Source: Plotosus lineatus (Eukaryota > Chordata > Actinopteri > Siluriformes > Plotosidae). Taken from it: DNA of 64,000 bases. The stretch spans positions 13,370,919 through 13,434,918 of the forward strand of contig CM045750.1 in the NCBI GenBank assembly GCA_024760905.1. The letters are read 5' to 3'. This document shows, in pieces, positions 24,090 through 36,005 of the stretch; within the stretch, counting starts at the first letter, position 1, and each line of letters begins with the position of its first letter. The position numbers were made by a program, and so were the translations under genes. Below the pieces are notes generated by a model. The model made no database searches. It saw only the letters and a program-made list of their open reading frames with translations, and was not told the origin of the DNA.

Positions 24090-25347
24090 ACCAACAAACA
24101 GACAGTCCATTTCCCAGCTGTGTGGGATCTGCTGCGATGCAGCTAGCCTTCTTCTGGACCCGGACAGCATACAGTGTCCAGATCTGGTAGACAGTAGTCT
24201 ATGATCCTCTGTGCAGGTCTCACCGCCCAGGCAAAGACCTTTCTATCCTTAGCAATGCAGCTCATGTACCACACTGTTGCATTGAGACAGAGTATACTTT
24301 CTACTGTGGCACTGTATAAGTAGTTCTTAAGCAGCTGAGAGGAGAGTCCAGTAGGTTTCAGCTTCCTGAGGAAGAAAAGCCATTGTTGGGCCTTCTTCAC
24401 CAGGTGTTACATGTTGACAGATCAGGACAAGTCAGATGAAATATGGATGCCCAAGAACTTACTGTCCACACGCTCTACCGCCTCCCCATGAATATAAAGA
24501 GGAGCATGCTCTGTCTTCCTGGTCCTCCCAAAGTTCATCATGACCTCCTTGGTCTTGCTGGTGTTTAAAATGAGGTTATTAGTTGAACGCTAGTTTATCA
24601 GGTGCTGAATCTCTTCTCTGTAAGGGGTCTCACCATTGTCTGATATGAAAGCTACCACAGTGGTTTCGTAGGCAAAGTTCAGAAGCATGTTCGTGGAGTG
24701 GCTAGCAGAACAGTTGTGTATAAAGAGGCTGAAGAGGGCCAGGCTAAGCACATAACCCTGTGGCATCAGGACCAGGGTGGCTGATGTAGTTCCCTCTACT
24801 CACCACCTGAGGTCGGTTAGTGAGAAAGTCTTTGATCTATTCCCCAAAGTGGCTGACAGTCCCAAGTCGTAGACTTTCAGTACCAGCTTCTCTGGGAAAA
24901 GAGTGTTGAAAAGCTGAACTGGGGAAATCAACAGAGGTCATCCTGACATAAGCGTTTGGGTGCTGCAGGTGAGTAATTGCTCTGTGGAGTGCTAGTGAGA
25001 CATCCTCTATGCAGCAGTTCTCCCTGTGGGCAAACTAAAATTGTCCAGCCCTGCAGGGTTTGCGTCCTTGATGTGGTTAAGGAGGATCTTCTTGAAGCAC
25101 TTCATGATTACCAGGGTCAGGGCAACTGGTTCGTAGTAGTTGAAGCAGGTGGTGGCTGATTTTTTTGTGCACAGGAACAATAATTGAGGCTTCGAGGCAG
25201 ACAGGCACAAAAGCAAGCTGCACAGACAGGTGGAAAATGTACAGGAAAACTCCTACCAGCTGGCCAGGGCATGCTTTCAAGGTCCAGCCCGACACCTAAT
25301 CTGATGGTGCCACTGTAGGATGTGCTGCTGCTCCTCAGGTGGGGGAA
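24090..25347 (-). pseudogene. CR1/Rex1-type LINE reverse transcriptase, degraded
   Basis: On the minus strand, from 25295: [17 protein letters not shown], then [32 protein letters not shown], further on TKEVMMNFGRTRKTEHAPLY and finally KKAQQWLFFLRKLKPTGLSS and YSATVESIL. The order is that of the fingers, palm and thumb of a CR1/Rex1-group reverse transcriptase. Many stops, frame changes and gaps. It is cut at 25348 by the RTE insertion or junction. Clade name within the CR1/L2/Rex1 group is from memory. Confidence 0.78.
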
Positions 25348-28098
25348 GATGACATGATGCAGAGCAGGTAGGTGGACATACTGTGTGTCCAGAAGACCAG
25401 GTGGAAAGGTAGCAAAGGTAGAAGCTTAGGAGCAGAGTTTAAACTGTTTTTTTCATGGTGTGGATGGGAAGACAAAACGGTGTAGGAGTCATCTTGAAGG
25501 AGGGGTTTGTCAGGAATGTTCTAGAAGTGAAAAGAGTGTCAGACAGAGTGATGAGTCTCAAGTTAGATATTGAAGGTGTGATGTTCAATGTTGTTAGTGC
25601 TTATGCCCCACAGGCAGGATGTGAGATAGAAGAGAAGGAGAGATTCCGGAGTGAGTTAGATGAAGTGATGCAGAGTACCCCCAGAGGTGAAAGAATTGTC
25701 ATTGGTGCAGACTTCAATGGACATGTTGGTGCAAGCAACACAGGGGAAGAGGAAGTGATGGGCAGGTTTGGTATCCAGGACAGGAACGCAGAAGGACAGA
25801 TGTTGGTAGATTTTGCAAAAATGATAAAAATAGCTGTGGTGAATACTTTCTTCCAGGAGAGACAGAAGCATAGTGTGACTTATAAAAGCGGAGGTAGAGC
25901 ACAAAGGTAGACTACATCTTGTGTAGGCGATGTAATTTGAAGGAAGTCAGTGACCGCAAAGTAGTAGTGTTACTAAACAGCATAGGATGGTGGTGTGCAG
26001 GATGACGCTGATGGTGAGGAAGATGAAGAAGGCAAAGGCAGAGAAGAAGACAAAATGGTGGAAGCAGAAAAAGGAAGAGTGTCGTGTTGTCTTCAAGGAG
26101 GAGTTGAAACAGGCTTTGGGTGGTCAGGAAGTGCTTCCAGATGGCTGGACAACCTAATGTGATCAGGGAGACAGGTAGGAGAGTACTTGGTGTGTCCTCT
26201 GGAAGGACAGTAGATAAGAAGACTTGGTGGTGGAATCAGGAAGTGCAGGAGCGTGTACAAAGGAAGAGGTTAGCTAAGAAGAAGTGGGACATTGAGAGGG
26301 CCGAAGAGAGTAAACAGGAGTACAGGGAGACACAGCGTAAGGCGAAGGTAGCGGTGTCAAAGGCCAACCAGAGGGCGTATGATGACTTGTATGATAGGTT
26401 GGACAGTAAAAAGGGAGAAAATGATTTATAAAGGTTGGCACAGCAAAGAAATAGAGATGGGAAAAACGTGCAGCAAGTTATAGTGATTAAGGACAGAGAG
26501 GGAAATGTATTGACTGATAACAGAAGTGAGCTGGGAAGATGGAAAGAGTACTTTGAAAAGCTGATGAATGAGGAAAATGAGAGAGAGAGGAAAAAAAAAA
26601 AAGAGTAGAATAGGTGACTGTTGAGGACCAGGATGTAGCAAAGATTAGTAAGAGTGAAGTTAAGAGGATGAAGAGTAGAAAGGCAGTTGGTCCTGATGAC
26701 ATACCGGTGGAGGTATGGCAATGTCTAGGCGAGGTAGCAGTAGATTTTCGGACAAGAATATTCAACAAGGTCTTAGAGAGTGAGCAGATGCCGAAGGAAT
26801 GGAGGAGAAGTGTGGTAGTGCCCATTTTTAAGAACAAGGGAGACGTGCAGAGTTGTGGCAACTACAGAGAGGTAAAGTTGATGAGCCATATGATGAAGTT
26901 ATGGGAAAGAGTAGTGGAAGCTAGACTAATGGCAGAGGTCAATTTTGTTTCATGCCAAGAAAGAGCACCACAGATGCAATGTTTGCTTTGAGGATGTTAA
27001 TAGAGAAGTACAGAGAAGATCAGAGGGAGCTGCATTGTACCTCTGTGGATCTGGAAAAAGCATATGACAGGGTGCCGAGAGAGGAACTGTGGTATTGCAC
27101 GAGGAAGTCTGGATTGGCAGAAAAGTATGTTACAGTGGTGCAGGACATGTATGAAAGCTGTAAGACAGTGGTGAGGTGTGCTGTCGGTGTGACAGAAGAG
27201 TTCAAGGTGGAGGTGGGACTGCATCAAGGGTCAGCTCTGAGCCCCTTCTTGTTTGCAATGGTGATGGACAGGCTGACAGACGAGGTTAGACAAGATTCCC
27301 CATGGACTATGATGCTTGTAGATGACATTGTGATCTGTAGTGAGAGCAGAGAACACATGCAGGAAAATCTAGAGAGGTGGAGGTATGTCCTGGAAAGGAG
27401 GAATGAAGGTTAGCCTCAGTAAGACAAAATACATGTGTGTGAACGAGAAGAACCCAGGAGGAACGGTGAGGTTACAGGGAGCACAGATAAAAAAGCTGGA
27501 GGATTTTAAGTACTAAGTCTCAACAATCCAGAATAATGAAGAGTGTGGGAAAGCGGTGAAGAAGTGCAAGCAGGCAGGTTGGAATGGTTGGAGAAAAATG
27601 TCAGGTGTGATCTGTGATCGAAAGGTATCGGCAAGAATGAAAGGAAAGGTGTACAAGACAGTGTAGAGGACAGCGATGTTGTATGGTTTAGAAACAGTGG
27701 TACTGAGGAAAAGACAGGAGGCAGAGCTGCAGGTAGCAGAGATGAAAATGTTCTCTTTGGGAGCAACGAGGGTGGATAGGATCAGGAATGAGTACATCAG
27801 AGGGACAGCACATGTAGGAGGTTCTGGAGACAAAGTCAGAGAGGCTAGATTGAGATGGTTTGGACATGTACAGAGGAGGGATAGTGAATATATTGGTAGG
27901 AAGATGCTGAGGTTGGAACTACCAGGTAGAAGGCCCAGAGGAAGACCAAAGAGAAGATTTATGGATGTAGTGAAGGAGGACATGAAGATAGTTGGAGTAA
28001 GAGTAGAAGATGCAGAGGATAGGGTGAGATGGAGGTAGATTATTCGTTGTGACGACCCCTGAAGGGAGCAGCCGAAAGGAAAAGAAGAAGAAGACTGC
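25348..28098 (+). mobile_element. RTE-type LINE, copy 1, 5' truncated
   Basis: It starts inside the endonuclease region, at a point equivalent to about 46985 of copy 2, and runs to the 3' end 'gcagccgaaaggaaaag' followed by AAG repeats. It joins directly to the Rex1-type LINE. Encodes interrupted endonuclease and reverse transcriptase. Confidence 0.9.
25455..28038 (+). pseudogene. RTE endonuclease/reverse-transcriptase polyprotein, copy 1, broken
   Basis: Endonuclease part at 25455-25910: VVSAYAPQ and IGADFNGHVG carry conserved active-site residues, followed by KHSVTYKSGG. A linker (26120-26431) is Lys/Arg/Glu-rich. Reverse transcriptase at 26614-27413: AVGPDDIPVEVW, VDLEKAYDRVP (motif A), GLHQGSALSPFLFAMVMD (motif B) and LVDDIVIC (motif C, with Val where most have Ala). 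The C-terminal part at 27676-28038 has RWFGHVQRRDSEYIGR. The frame changes at least four times, with a stop in 'gtgtagagg' near 27663. Would catalyse target-primed reverse transcription if intact. Confidence 0.9.
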
Positions 28099-28521
28099 AC
28101 TGACCCGTAATGAGAGTTGCAGGGAAGACTTGGGTCACTTGCACAGATTATTCCCATTTATAAAAAAAAAACAAAAACCAAAAACAAACAAACAAAAAAA
28201 AAACGCATGGAGGTTTCAGCTGATGCAAGCTTAGTGATAACAGCATAGTTGCACACGCTCATAGTAAGTTTAGACATTGTTCATCATGACTAAAATCAAG
28301 ACGTGCAAACTTTATGACCCACCATTAACACTTTTCAGAACAAACCAAATTTACTCATTTAAAACACCATCAAGATCGAAAATATTTCAACCAAAAATTT
28401 GTTCTAAGTTGTTTATTAGTTTCATGTAGCACATTTCCTACGGTGTTTATTTTATTAGCATTCATGAAGAAAATTAATGAACTCTTGACCACTGTTTAGC
28501 TAATCCAGCTTTACACTAAAT
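28099..28521. other. No gene recognised; A-rich run near 28160-28203
   Basis: Spacer between the RTE 3' end and a hAT terminus. The A-rich run is not adjacent to any identifiable retrocopy body. Confidence 0.4.
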
Positions 28522-29240
28522 CAGTGGTTCTCAAATAGTGGGCCGCACCCTCCTGGAAGGGCAGGGGCAGGGAACATGCTTTTTTTTTGCCATATTAGAA
28601 TAAAGTGTAATTGTACATCCACTATAGCAGGTGGCAGTGGCTTCCTCACTGTCAGAGTGTGCCCAGAGGCAAAATAAAGCTGAAGTTAATAAACCCACCA
28701 TGGAAATTTTTAACAGGGATGGAAAGAGAGGTGGAGAGAGATGGAGACAGTGAGAGAAACGAAAGTCTCCAGAAAGCTAAATTGAGGAGGTATGATGAAG
28801 TGGCTGTAGCACTCGGCTTCACTGTGTTGTGGTGACAAACGAGAAAAGACTGCCGTGTTTACTGTGTCTGAAAATATTGGCAGTGGACAGCATGAACCCA
28901 AATAAATTCAAGCGTCACTTAAAGACATCACACCCTGATCACGGTGATGAGCCGCATGAGTTTTTTCAGCAAAACCGTGCCGAATATTACCAACAACCAT
29001 CCTGCTTTGTGAATGCTACTCCAGCAAACCAGCGAGCTCTGTTAGCATCAGATAAGGTGGAGTACCAAACTGCTCAGTGTAGAAGATCCCACAGCATAGC
29101 AGAGGAACTGATCCTACCTGCAGCAGACACGGTCTCTGTCATGCTGGATGACGTCACTGCTACGAAAATAAGTCCAGGTCCCAGTTCAGCATTCAGTCTC
29201 TGTAACCATAAAATGAGGCGTTACTGCCTGTAAAAGGGAG
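28522..29240 (+). mobile_element. hAT element fragment with left terminus (ZBED-like)
   Basis: The left end 'cagtggttctcaaa' is a typical hAT terminal sequence, with candidate 8-base flank 'cactaaat' at 28514-28521. The right end was not found, so this is probably a 3'-truncated copy. It encodes a BED-finger N-terminus. Confidence 0.65.
28715..29233 (+). pseudogene. hAT transposase N-terminus with BED-type finger, frameshifted
   Basis: After RRYDEVAVALGFTV a one-step frame change near 28830 leads to KRLPCLLCLKILAVDSMNP, NKFKRHLKTSHPDH and FFQQNRAEY, then NQRALLASDKVEYQTAQCRR, SIAEELILPA. The CxxC and HxxxxH spacing is a BED-type zinc finger, and the rest matches the ZBED5/SCAND3-like hAT group as I remember it. 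The catalytic core is missing. Confidence 0.75.
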
Positions 29241-29315
29241 TTTACACAGTAGTTCAAGACCCCCTGCCACACTGGGGATGTATTTGGATGAGTACTTTTT
29301 CAATGTAGTGTGATT

Positions 29316-29316
<1 letters not shown>

Positions 29317-29397
<81 letters not shown>
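29317..29397. repeat. (AC)n(AT)n microsatellite
   Basis: AC then AT tract directly at the left edge of family D. Confidence 0.95.
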
Positions 29398-29398
<1 letters not shown>

Positions 29399-29400
29399 TA

Positions 29401-30348
29401 TAGTAATTCCACTTATTTCACGGTTAATGTGGACCAGCCCCCCTGTGAAATGTGAAAAACCGCGAAATGACTTCTGCCACTTCTTAAGCACACCCACCCA
29501 CCTATATATTATTTAAAATTAACTTCTATATAAATTTTATAAGTGTTCTATGCATGGTAATGTCATACAGGCACCGTGTATCAATATATAAATAGATTAT
29601 ACACCTTATAATGACAAATACATATAAATACTGTATAACAAACCTTATAAATAACAAATCCCCGGCCACGTCGAGAAGGAGAATCACTGGCAGCACTGGT
29701 GCTTGGCTGGGACTCGTCAGCGCCTCCAGAGGCTTTACTTTAGTACGTACCATGTTAGTGTCCAAACTCACATTATTTTTAGGGCAGTCCGTAATCCACA
29801 ACAATAATGCATTTTCCATTTTCACAACTGTTATGGTCTGTGCTAGTTGGCGGCGTTTAACTCTCGTTCTCTCTCTTTACTCATACACTGCATGCGCTGG
29901 TGAGGGGCATGGCTGTTACCCGCAGGCGAAATCCAGAGAGCACACCTGAATTTACTCAGCCATCAGCGTGCTATAAATAGCTCCGTGCTCGACCAGTTTC
30001 CGTGTTGATACTCTCCCAGTGATTTTGCTTTTCCCCCTCACTACGACGGTGAACACGATTTTTCCCGCACCCCAGTGCTTCCCCTGAGCTCAATAAAAGT
30101 TATTGTTTCATGCGGGAATAAAGGTGTGTTGGATGCTGGGAAATATAATCTCGGCCAATCAGTTTGCTGGATTCACAGCCAATCAGCGAACACTCAAGTC
30201 AAGCAGGAGAACAGAGCATGTTGGGTAGCGTAGTAAAATGTAGTGTGCGTGAATTATGAATAATCTTTAATTTTTTAATTTCCCAATGGGAAATCCCGCA
30301 ATATCGCAGGGACACAAAGTAGGAAACACGAAGTGGTTGGGATTACTG
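29401..30348. mobile_element. Family D inverted-repeat element
   Basis: Left end 'agtaattccacttatttcac' and inverted right end 'agtaatcccaaccacttcg' pair as a TIR, with TA-rich flanks. About 950 bases. It has no transposase; an LTR-derived segment lies in the middle (29829-30110). Non-autonomous DNA transposon is the inferred class. Confidence 0.6.
29829..30110 (+). mobile_element. Partial LTR, related to the solo LTR at 42187
   Basis: It shares 'tgttatggtctgtgc', 'gcgtttaactc', 'aatccagagag', 'actcagccatca', 'gtgctcgaccagtttccg' and 'ctcaataaaag' with 42187-42601. A TATA-like 'ctataaat' and a polyadenylation signal are retained. The 3' end is lost and no TSD is visible. Confidence 0.7.
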
Positions 30349-30573
30349 TGTATATAGATATACATACACACAAACACTATGATCATTTTAAGCTTTTTGT
30401 TAAAGTAATGAAAAAAAATCCTAGATCGTCACAGATAATGTGACTTAATTATTTATATAATGATAAAAGATTTTGAATATAGAGGGATCCCTGTATCCCT
30501 GATCCCCATGCGACCATCGAAATCCACGAAGTAGGATCACCCCACCACCACCCCTGACTGACATATATATGTA

Positions 30574-31307
30574 CAGTAAAACCTCCGCTGACGAACGCTT
30601 AAGCTCACGAACTTTTCGCCTCAAGAACATTAAATTCGCGAGCATATAGTCTCTGCTGACGAACTAGTTTTCGGCGGACGAACCAAACCACGCAGTCGAA
30701 CAGCGCCACGGTGGCGGCCACGAGAAGCTGACGCACGCTCACGGCGTCCCAGTTCGTCACCCCCTTTCTTTGAGTGCGGACGTGGTTTGTTTGATAGACA
30801 TTTTGGACCATATTGAGTGTACTTTTGCTATTATGGGACCGAAAAAGACCCCACCACAGGCTAGTGTTAAGCCTAAGAAGACATTAAAGAAAATTACGAT
30901 CGAGCAGAAGAAGATCATTGAAAAACACGAACGAGGTGTGCGTTTGTGTGACTTAGCACTGTGTGACTAAGGTGACTCTCCTTCCAAACAGTAACTCCCT
31001 CCTCCTCCCACTCCATTCCATCAAGCCATCAACTACCATCACAAAGGTAAATAAAACCACTTTATTATACAGTACAGTTTATTTCTTTAATTACAATACA
31101 ATAGCACATTTATTATACATAAAATAAGGTATATGTTTGTGTAGTTTTAAGGCTTATTTAGTAGAAAATTATGTTTTATGGGGACCTGGGAACGGATTAT
31201 TCTCATTTTAATGGTTTCTTATGGGAAATAAATGTTCGGAAGACGAACTTTTCGCCTTACACACACTTTCTGGGAACCAATTATGTTCGTGAGCTGAGGT
31301 ATCACTG
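30574..31307 (+). mobile_element. pogo/Tigger element nested in family C
   Basis: The left end 'cagtaaaacctccgctgacg' and the inverted right end 'cagtgatacctcagctcacg' form the TIR. TA flanks at 30572-30573 and 31308-31309. Length 734. It keeps only the start of a transposase. Confidence 0.9.
30833..30970 (+). pseudogene. Tigger transposase N-terminal remnant
   Basis: Reads MGPKKTPPQASVKPKKT, then KITIEQKKIIEKHERGVR and LCDLAL, the start of the CENP-B-type helix-turn-helix of Tigger transposases, followed by a stop. The catalytic domain is deleted. Confidence 0.8.
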
Positions 31308-31852
31308 TATATGTGTGTGTAACATCAATAAATACATATCCAATGCTATAAATGCTTATAACAACAATTGAAAAAATAACATAAGATGTAAATAAAATAT
31401 AAATACAGACGCTCTCCACCTTACCAACATTCGTTTTGCAAACATCCGGAGATAGCAACATGTCCGAGGTCGAAAGTCAAAGTGAAATGAAATTGAAGAA
31501 CAAGTAGAAATAGAAATGGAATAACATCTACAGAAAGATAGATCATAAATATAAGTATGAAATATAATTAAACATTATCCTGAGGTACACTTAATACTAG
31601 GTTCGGACAGAGGGGGGCGTGGCTGCGCAGACACACACACAGATGCAACAATGTATTCAGTTTTGATGGGAGAATTTGTTTTGTTTTGTGTTGATTTAGG
31701 GTTGGTTTTTTTTTTGTATAATTGGCCTTGTTTTTGTGACATTTTCATTATTTTTTAAATCGATGAATATTTATTTATTTATTTTTAAAAAAACCTTGCG
31801 ATGCACTGAAGCTGCATTAATCGAAGCGCGAAGTAGCGAGGGATCTCTGTAC

Positions 31853-33540
31853 CGCCCATCCCGTGTGTGTGGTGAACTGGTGAGATGTGAATGAATTGAC
31901 GAATAAATAAATAAACACATCATGAAATGTTTTTGTCTGCCTTATACTACAACAATACACTATCGTACATTGTGTTTCTAGCATTGACCACTCGGCGTAA
32001 TATCAGCAGTAAAAAGGTTCAGATGGGTTCGCTATTTGGGATTCAAAATCATTATTCCTAGTGGATAATACTTGAAGTACAACGACAAAGAATCCATAAT
32101 ACAGTACTAAAACAGTGATGCAGCTCAGGCTTGGTGAATGTTGCTGAATTGAACAGTTCTATTTAACAACATTAACCTGGCCTTTGGCATCCTTATTAAT
32201 TATACTGAATGGATAATGGTTGAAAGGAAACTGAAGACAAACTGCTCACCATCATCACAATCATCCTGTTCTGCTTAATCCGGGGTCGGGTCAAAAAAAA
32301 AAAAATCACTAAATTATAAATCAATGATTATAAAATAATTAGTTAATTTAAAAAAAAAATCTAATTCACACTTAGTCAATTAAAGTATAGTGAAAACAAT
32401 TAACTTTTAAAAATAATTTTCCAATTATTTCTAGTTAATACACTAATTTTCAGCCAATATTAAGTACAGTATTATGTAGTAAATAAAATAATCAGTATTT
32501 GTGTCAATAGTGGACCGCCATACAGACTTTTATATTGGAGGCAGCAACAAACAAACAAACAAACCACATACAGAGACTTGACATTTACTGGCTGATTAAA
32601 TCAGTATATCAAGGTAAAAGTGTAACATTTACATCATTTACAGTGTATTTTCTTATTTTTTTTATTATATCTTGTAAATACTGTACTCGGAATTCAGACC
32701 AACGGAATGCCAGAGATAAATTCGTATAAAACTCTGTGCTGTAGAATGATTTAATGTCAAGAATAAAACTATAAATTAAATATTCCTATAAAGAAATCGT
32801 GCATAATAAAATCCTAAATAAAGTACCGACCTTATGGAGGCATTTTTTGTGAAGGAATCCGCTTGTGCTATTTTAAGTCGTTGAAGATATAAATACTGAA
32901 GCAGAATTCGGTTTAAACTTCCAAAAACGTTGTTTTAAAAAGGTGTGAAGGTGTAAATACTCATAGGTTTAAATAAATCTCGCTTTTTAGGAGTTTCCTG
33001 GTGAAGTAAACACTGATGTGTTAGAAACCGTTTCTGTGTGGAAGCCAAGTCAAGTGGATAAGAACCCAACTACCACAGGAACCACAAGGAAACCGTCACC
33101 AATTCACTTCCAATTGGACAGATAGGGCACTAAATATGACTTGGACGTCATTCATTCAGCGCCTACGGAGTGCACTTAGATCGTGGATTGATTTAGGATG
33201 CAGCCGCGGTTGTTTGGGAGTGAATGAGTGGAATAAATCTTCAGGGGGCAAGTTATAATCCAACACTATGCAAACATGTGATGTTCACTTAATTCTAAAT
33301 AAATTATGTGTTCCTACAATTCCATTCCATTTTAAATGTTGTTTTTTCGAGTGTTTGTATATCCGAAAACTGTCCCAAAATAACTTTAGTATCTGAAAAC
33401 AGTGCAGTACAGTCATCTCACCACTCAGAAAAATGTACAAGGACTGCAGACATTTCCAATGCATGATGACCAATGTGTGTGTGTGTGTGTGTGTGTGTCC
33501 CCTTGAGCCCAGGTCTCATGCAGGCAGAGATTTTATACTG
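31853..33540. other. No gene recognised; (GT)n at 33474-33498
   Basis: About 1.7 kb of AT-rich sequence with several A/T homopolymers. No coding signature or repeat identified except the short GT run at its end. Confidence 0.4.
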
Positions 33541-33549
33541 GACATCATT

Positions 33550-33882
33550 GTTGATTTTCTATAACCGCTTAATCCTAATTAGGGTCACAGAAAGGCTGGT
33601 GCCCATCCCAGCCGACCCTAGGCAAGGGCAGAGTACACCCTGGACGGCTCGCCAGGCCATCGCAGGGCAGAAACACACTGACGGCTTTGCAGCGTACTCT
33701 TGTCAAAAGTCAGCAATGGTTATTTGGCATACACCTCACACCATAGACAGTGAGAGACATGGCTGGCCTTTGCTAACCCAGTTAGCTCCATTTGGGGGAC
33801 AATGACAACTCATGGCGAGTCAGGCTTGAACCCCCAACCATAGGATCAATGATCCAGCACCTTTACCACCAGGCCACCTTCA
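33550..33882 (-). mobile_element. SINE1, tail B
   Basis: In plus orientation: tail B ('cttaatcctaattagggtc', 'cagagtacaccctgga', 'ggctcgccaggccatcgc'), body ('ctgacggctttgcag', 'catagacagtgagagacatgg') and degenerate head ('caccaggccacc'). Confidence 0.88.
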
Positions 33883-33935
33883 AGAACGTTATCACACTAG
33901 GGATGGTTTGCACTGTGTCCAAGTATGATTAGGGT

Positions 33936-34236
33936 AAGGTAAAATCTGTTGGGCTTTTTACACCTGAGCCATACTGGCTCATCGGACCGGTGCTTATCCC
34001 CGGTTTCCATAGCATGAAGCGACTAGGAGTACAACTCCGCCTGGATGGGACCCTAGTCCATCACAGGTTACCTTCCCAGTATATTTTTACTGGTACCCAT
34101 TTATACTGCTGGGTGAACAGATGCAGAAGAGACCTTTCCCAGGGGTCTTAGCACAGTGGGGGTCTAACTGGGATTTGAACACACCACCTCACGATCATGA
34201 GCGCCGTACCCTAACCACTACACCACCGGCCCCACC
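33936..34236 (-). mobile_element. SINE2
   Basis: Same body as the 7476 copy ('actggtacccatttatac', 'cagtatatttttactgg') with the head at the right ('actacaccaccggcccc'). Confidence 0.88.
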
Positions 34237-34621
34237 GCCAAGTCTCGTTGTCCCCTCCTAATTCCTTCACTGGACTGTGTTCAAATTACACTTAACCCTC
34301 TGTGTTTGAATGCTGTTTTTTTATTAATTTTGTTTGTTTGTTTTGTTATTGTCATGCTAATCCTTTTTTTTTTTTTTTATTAGCTCAGCCCTCGCCCCAA
34401 AAAATGTTCCACACCCTTACACTTCAGCGTTTCTGATTTTTGCATTATTAACTGTTTGGTAACTTTTATAATCATAACACTGTAATGTATTTTTATCGTC
34501 TTTCCTGTACCCAGTTCACCAAAACACAACCACAACTTATCTGTAATTCGGGGGATTTAATGGATTATGAGCAATAACAAGGGTCAGTGATTATAAACCT
34601 CTGAAAAAAAGAAAGGATTCT
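34237..34621. other. No gene recognised
   Basis: AT-rich spacer. Confidence 0.4.
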
Positions 34622-35630
34622 TTGTTTAATAAGTACAGAAAAAATGGAAACAATTCAACAGGGGAACAGCACGTGTTCATTTCATCTCCAATAAAACAGT
34701 TTCTGCAGCACTATGTGCACTTTCTGAAAGATAAAATCTATGACACGAGGTTTTTTTTATTATTAGAGAACACTTTAATACCATCAGAAACCACCGTCTT
34801 GAGTCCATTCAGAAATATTTAGGATTGCCCAGGGGTCTTAGCACAGTCGGGGTCTAACTGGGATTCGAACCCACAACCTCCTGATCATGAGCACAGCACC
34901 CTAACCACTACACCACCAGCCACATCATCAGGCTTATGAATCAGTTTCGAAGAAAATGTTCGCCGGCATTTCGGCGTATTATAAGGAAGTTTTATCCAGG
35001 TGGGGAGGAAAACAATTTTAAATCAACAATTTTAAACAAAAAATCTAAAACTAGGAGGAGGGAATATTATAAAGATTTGGTTTCAGGAAGGTGAGAGATA
35101 TCGTTTACAAAATAAAACCAGGACTCTTTCCACTTCAATGTTTTATTGATGAAATAAGGAACAAAAATGAGTATTATTAATAAGAAAAAGTAAAGAGCTG
35201 GACATTATATGTCAAGCAGTACCAAAAGAATGGATGAAAAAACTGCACAGAGAGGACAAAAAGAGGAATTTTGTATACGTACACAAGGAGGAGGGGTTTA
35301 AAAATCAACAACAACATGTCCTATTCTGGAAAATTTTGATTTTAAATTCAGACGCAACTGCATTTTCTAACCAAATGAGGTTATTTAAAATGGTATAAAG
35401 TGATCTGTAGGATATGTGGGGGGGGGAAAGGACTCAAGCACACGTCTTTTTAAAAGCGAAAAATGAAAGTGTTTTAATCAAAAAACTGAGAAAGATACTG
35501 AAGTTGTTTGGTGTAAAAGAAGAATACATGGACCAACATTGGACAATGTGTTTTTATTCAGAGCAACAGAATAAATTAAAAGGAACTAGCAGGAAACGCA
35601 GATTAGCAACAGCAAGGCATTCAGTGAGAG
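34622..35630 (+). pseudogene. Possible LINE ORF2 remnant (L1/Tx1-like), interrupted by SINE2
   Basis: Basic, frame-shifting coding-like sequence: HVFISSPIKQFLQHYVHFLK, MNQFRRKCSPAFRRIIRKF, FKNQQHVLFWKIL and ERTQAHVFLKAKNESVLIKK. The last resembles the Cys/His-rich C-terminal region of L1/Tx1-type LINE proteins, although the Cys residues are incomplete. The match is impressionistic; it could be another decayed retroelement. Confidence 0.35.
34826..34924 (-). mobile_element. SINE2 head fragment
   Basis: Contains 'cccaggggtcttagcacag', 'ctgatcatgagcacagc' and 'ccactacaccacca' but lacks the 3' body; only the head-proximal 100 bases are present. Confidence 0.8.
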
Positions 35631-35636
35631 TGTGGC

Positions 35637-35925
35637 GGGGCAGGGGTGGCCTGGTGGTGGCCTCGTGGTATAGGGCACTGGATCACTTATGCTAAGGTGG
35701 GGGTTCGAGTCCCACTCTTCACAAGGTCGTCACTGTAGTCACCCCCCCCCCACCTCCCACCCCCAGAACAGCTAACTGGGTTATCAAAGGCCGGTCATGT
35801 CTCTCACTGTCTATGGTGAGAGGTTCATGTAAAAGAACCATGGCTGACTTTTGTAAAGAGTAGCTGCAAAGCCGTCAGCGTGTTTCGCTGTGTCAGGAAG
35901 GGCATCCGACGTAAAAACCTGTCAA
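35637..35925 (+). mobile_element. SINE1, tail A truncated
   Basis: Head with B box 'gggttcgagtccc', full body, then a shortened junction 'gtgtttcgctgtgtcagg' into 'aagggcatccgacgtaaaa', after which the tail stops. C-runs have expanded in the body. Confidence 0.85.
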
Positions 35926-36005
35926 GGGATAACATGTCAAGGGCTGTACTTAAAACGACCAAACTGTGTTTAAAAAGGTACGGCATATTTATAACCAAAG
36001 ACTTC

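Larger units (their letters stand above)
30483..31852 (-). mobile_element. Family C element split by a Tigger insertion
   Basis: The left terminal part (30483-30573) starts 'gggatccctg', matching 7365; the rest resumes at 31308 with 'catcaataaatacatatc', 'ctataaatgcttataa' and ends 'cgcgaagtagcgagggatc' at 31852. Removing 30574-31307 restores the family C order. A second intruding segment starts about 31410 ('cagacgctctccacc'). Confidence 0.78.

Noticed and set aside
25455..28038. Cellular craniofacial-development-protein-like gene
   Set aside because: The endonuclease motif can be labelled that way in automatic annotation, but reverse-transcriptase motifs and the repeated copies show it is an RTE LINE.
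29611..29949. 112-codon frame inside family D
   Set aside because: Overlaps element ends and the LTR fragment; no conserved motif, probably chance.
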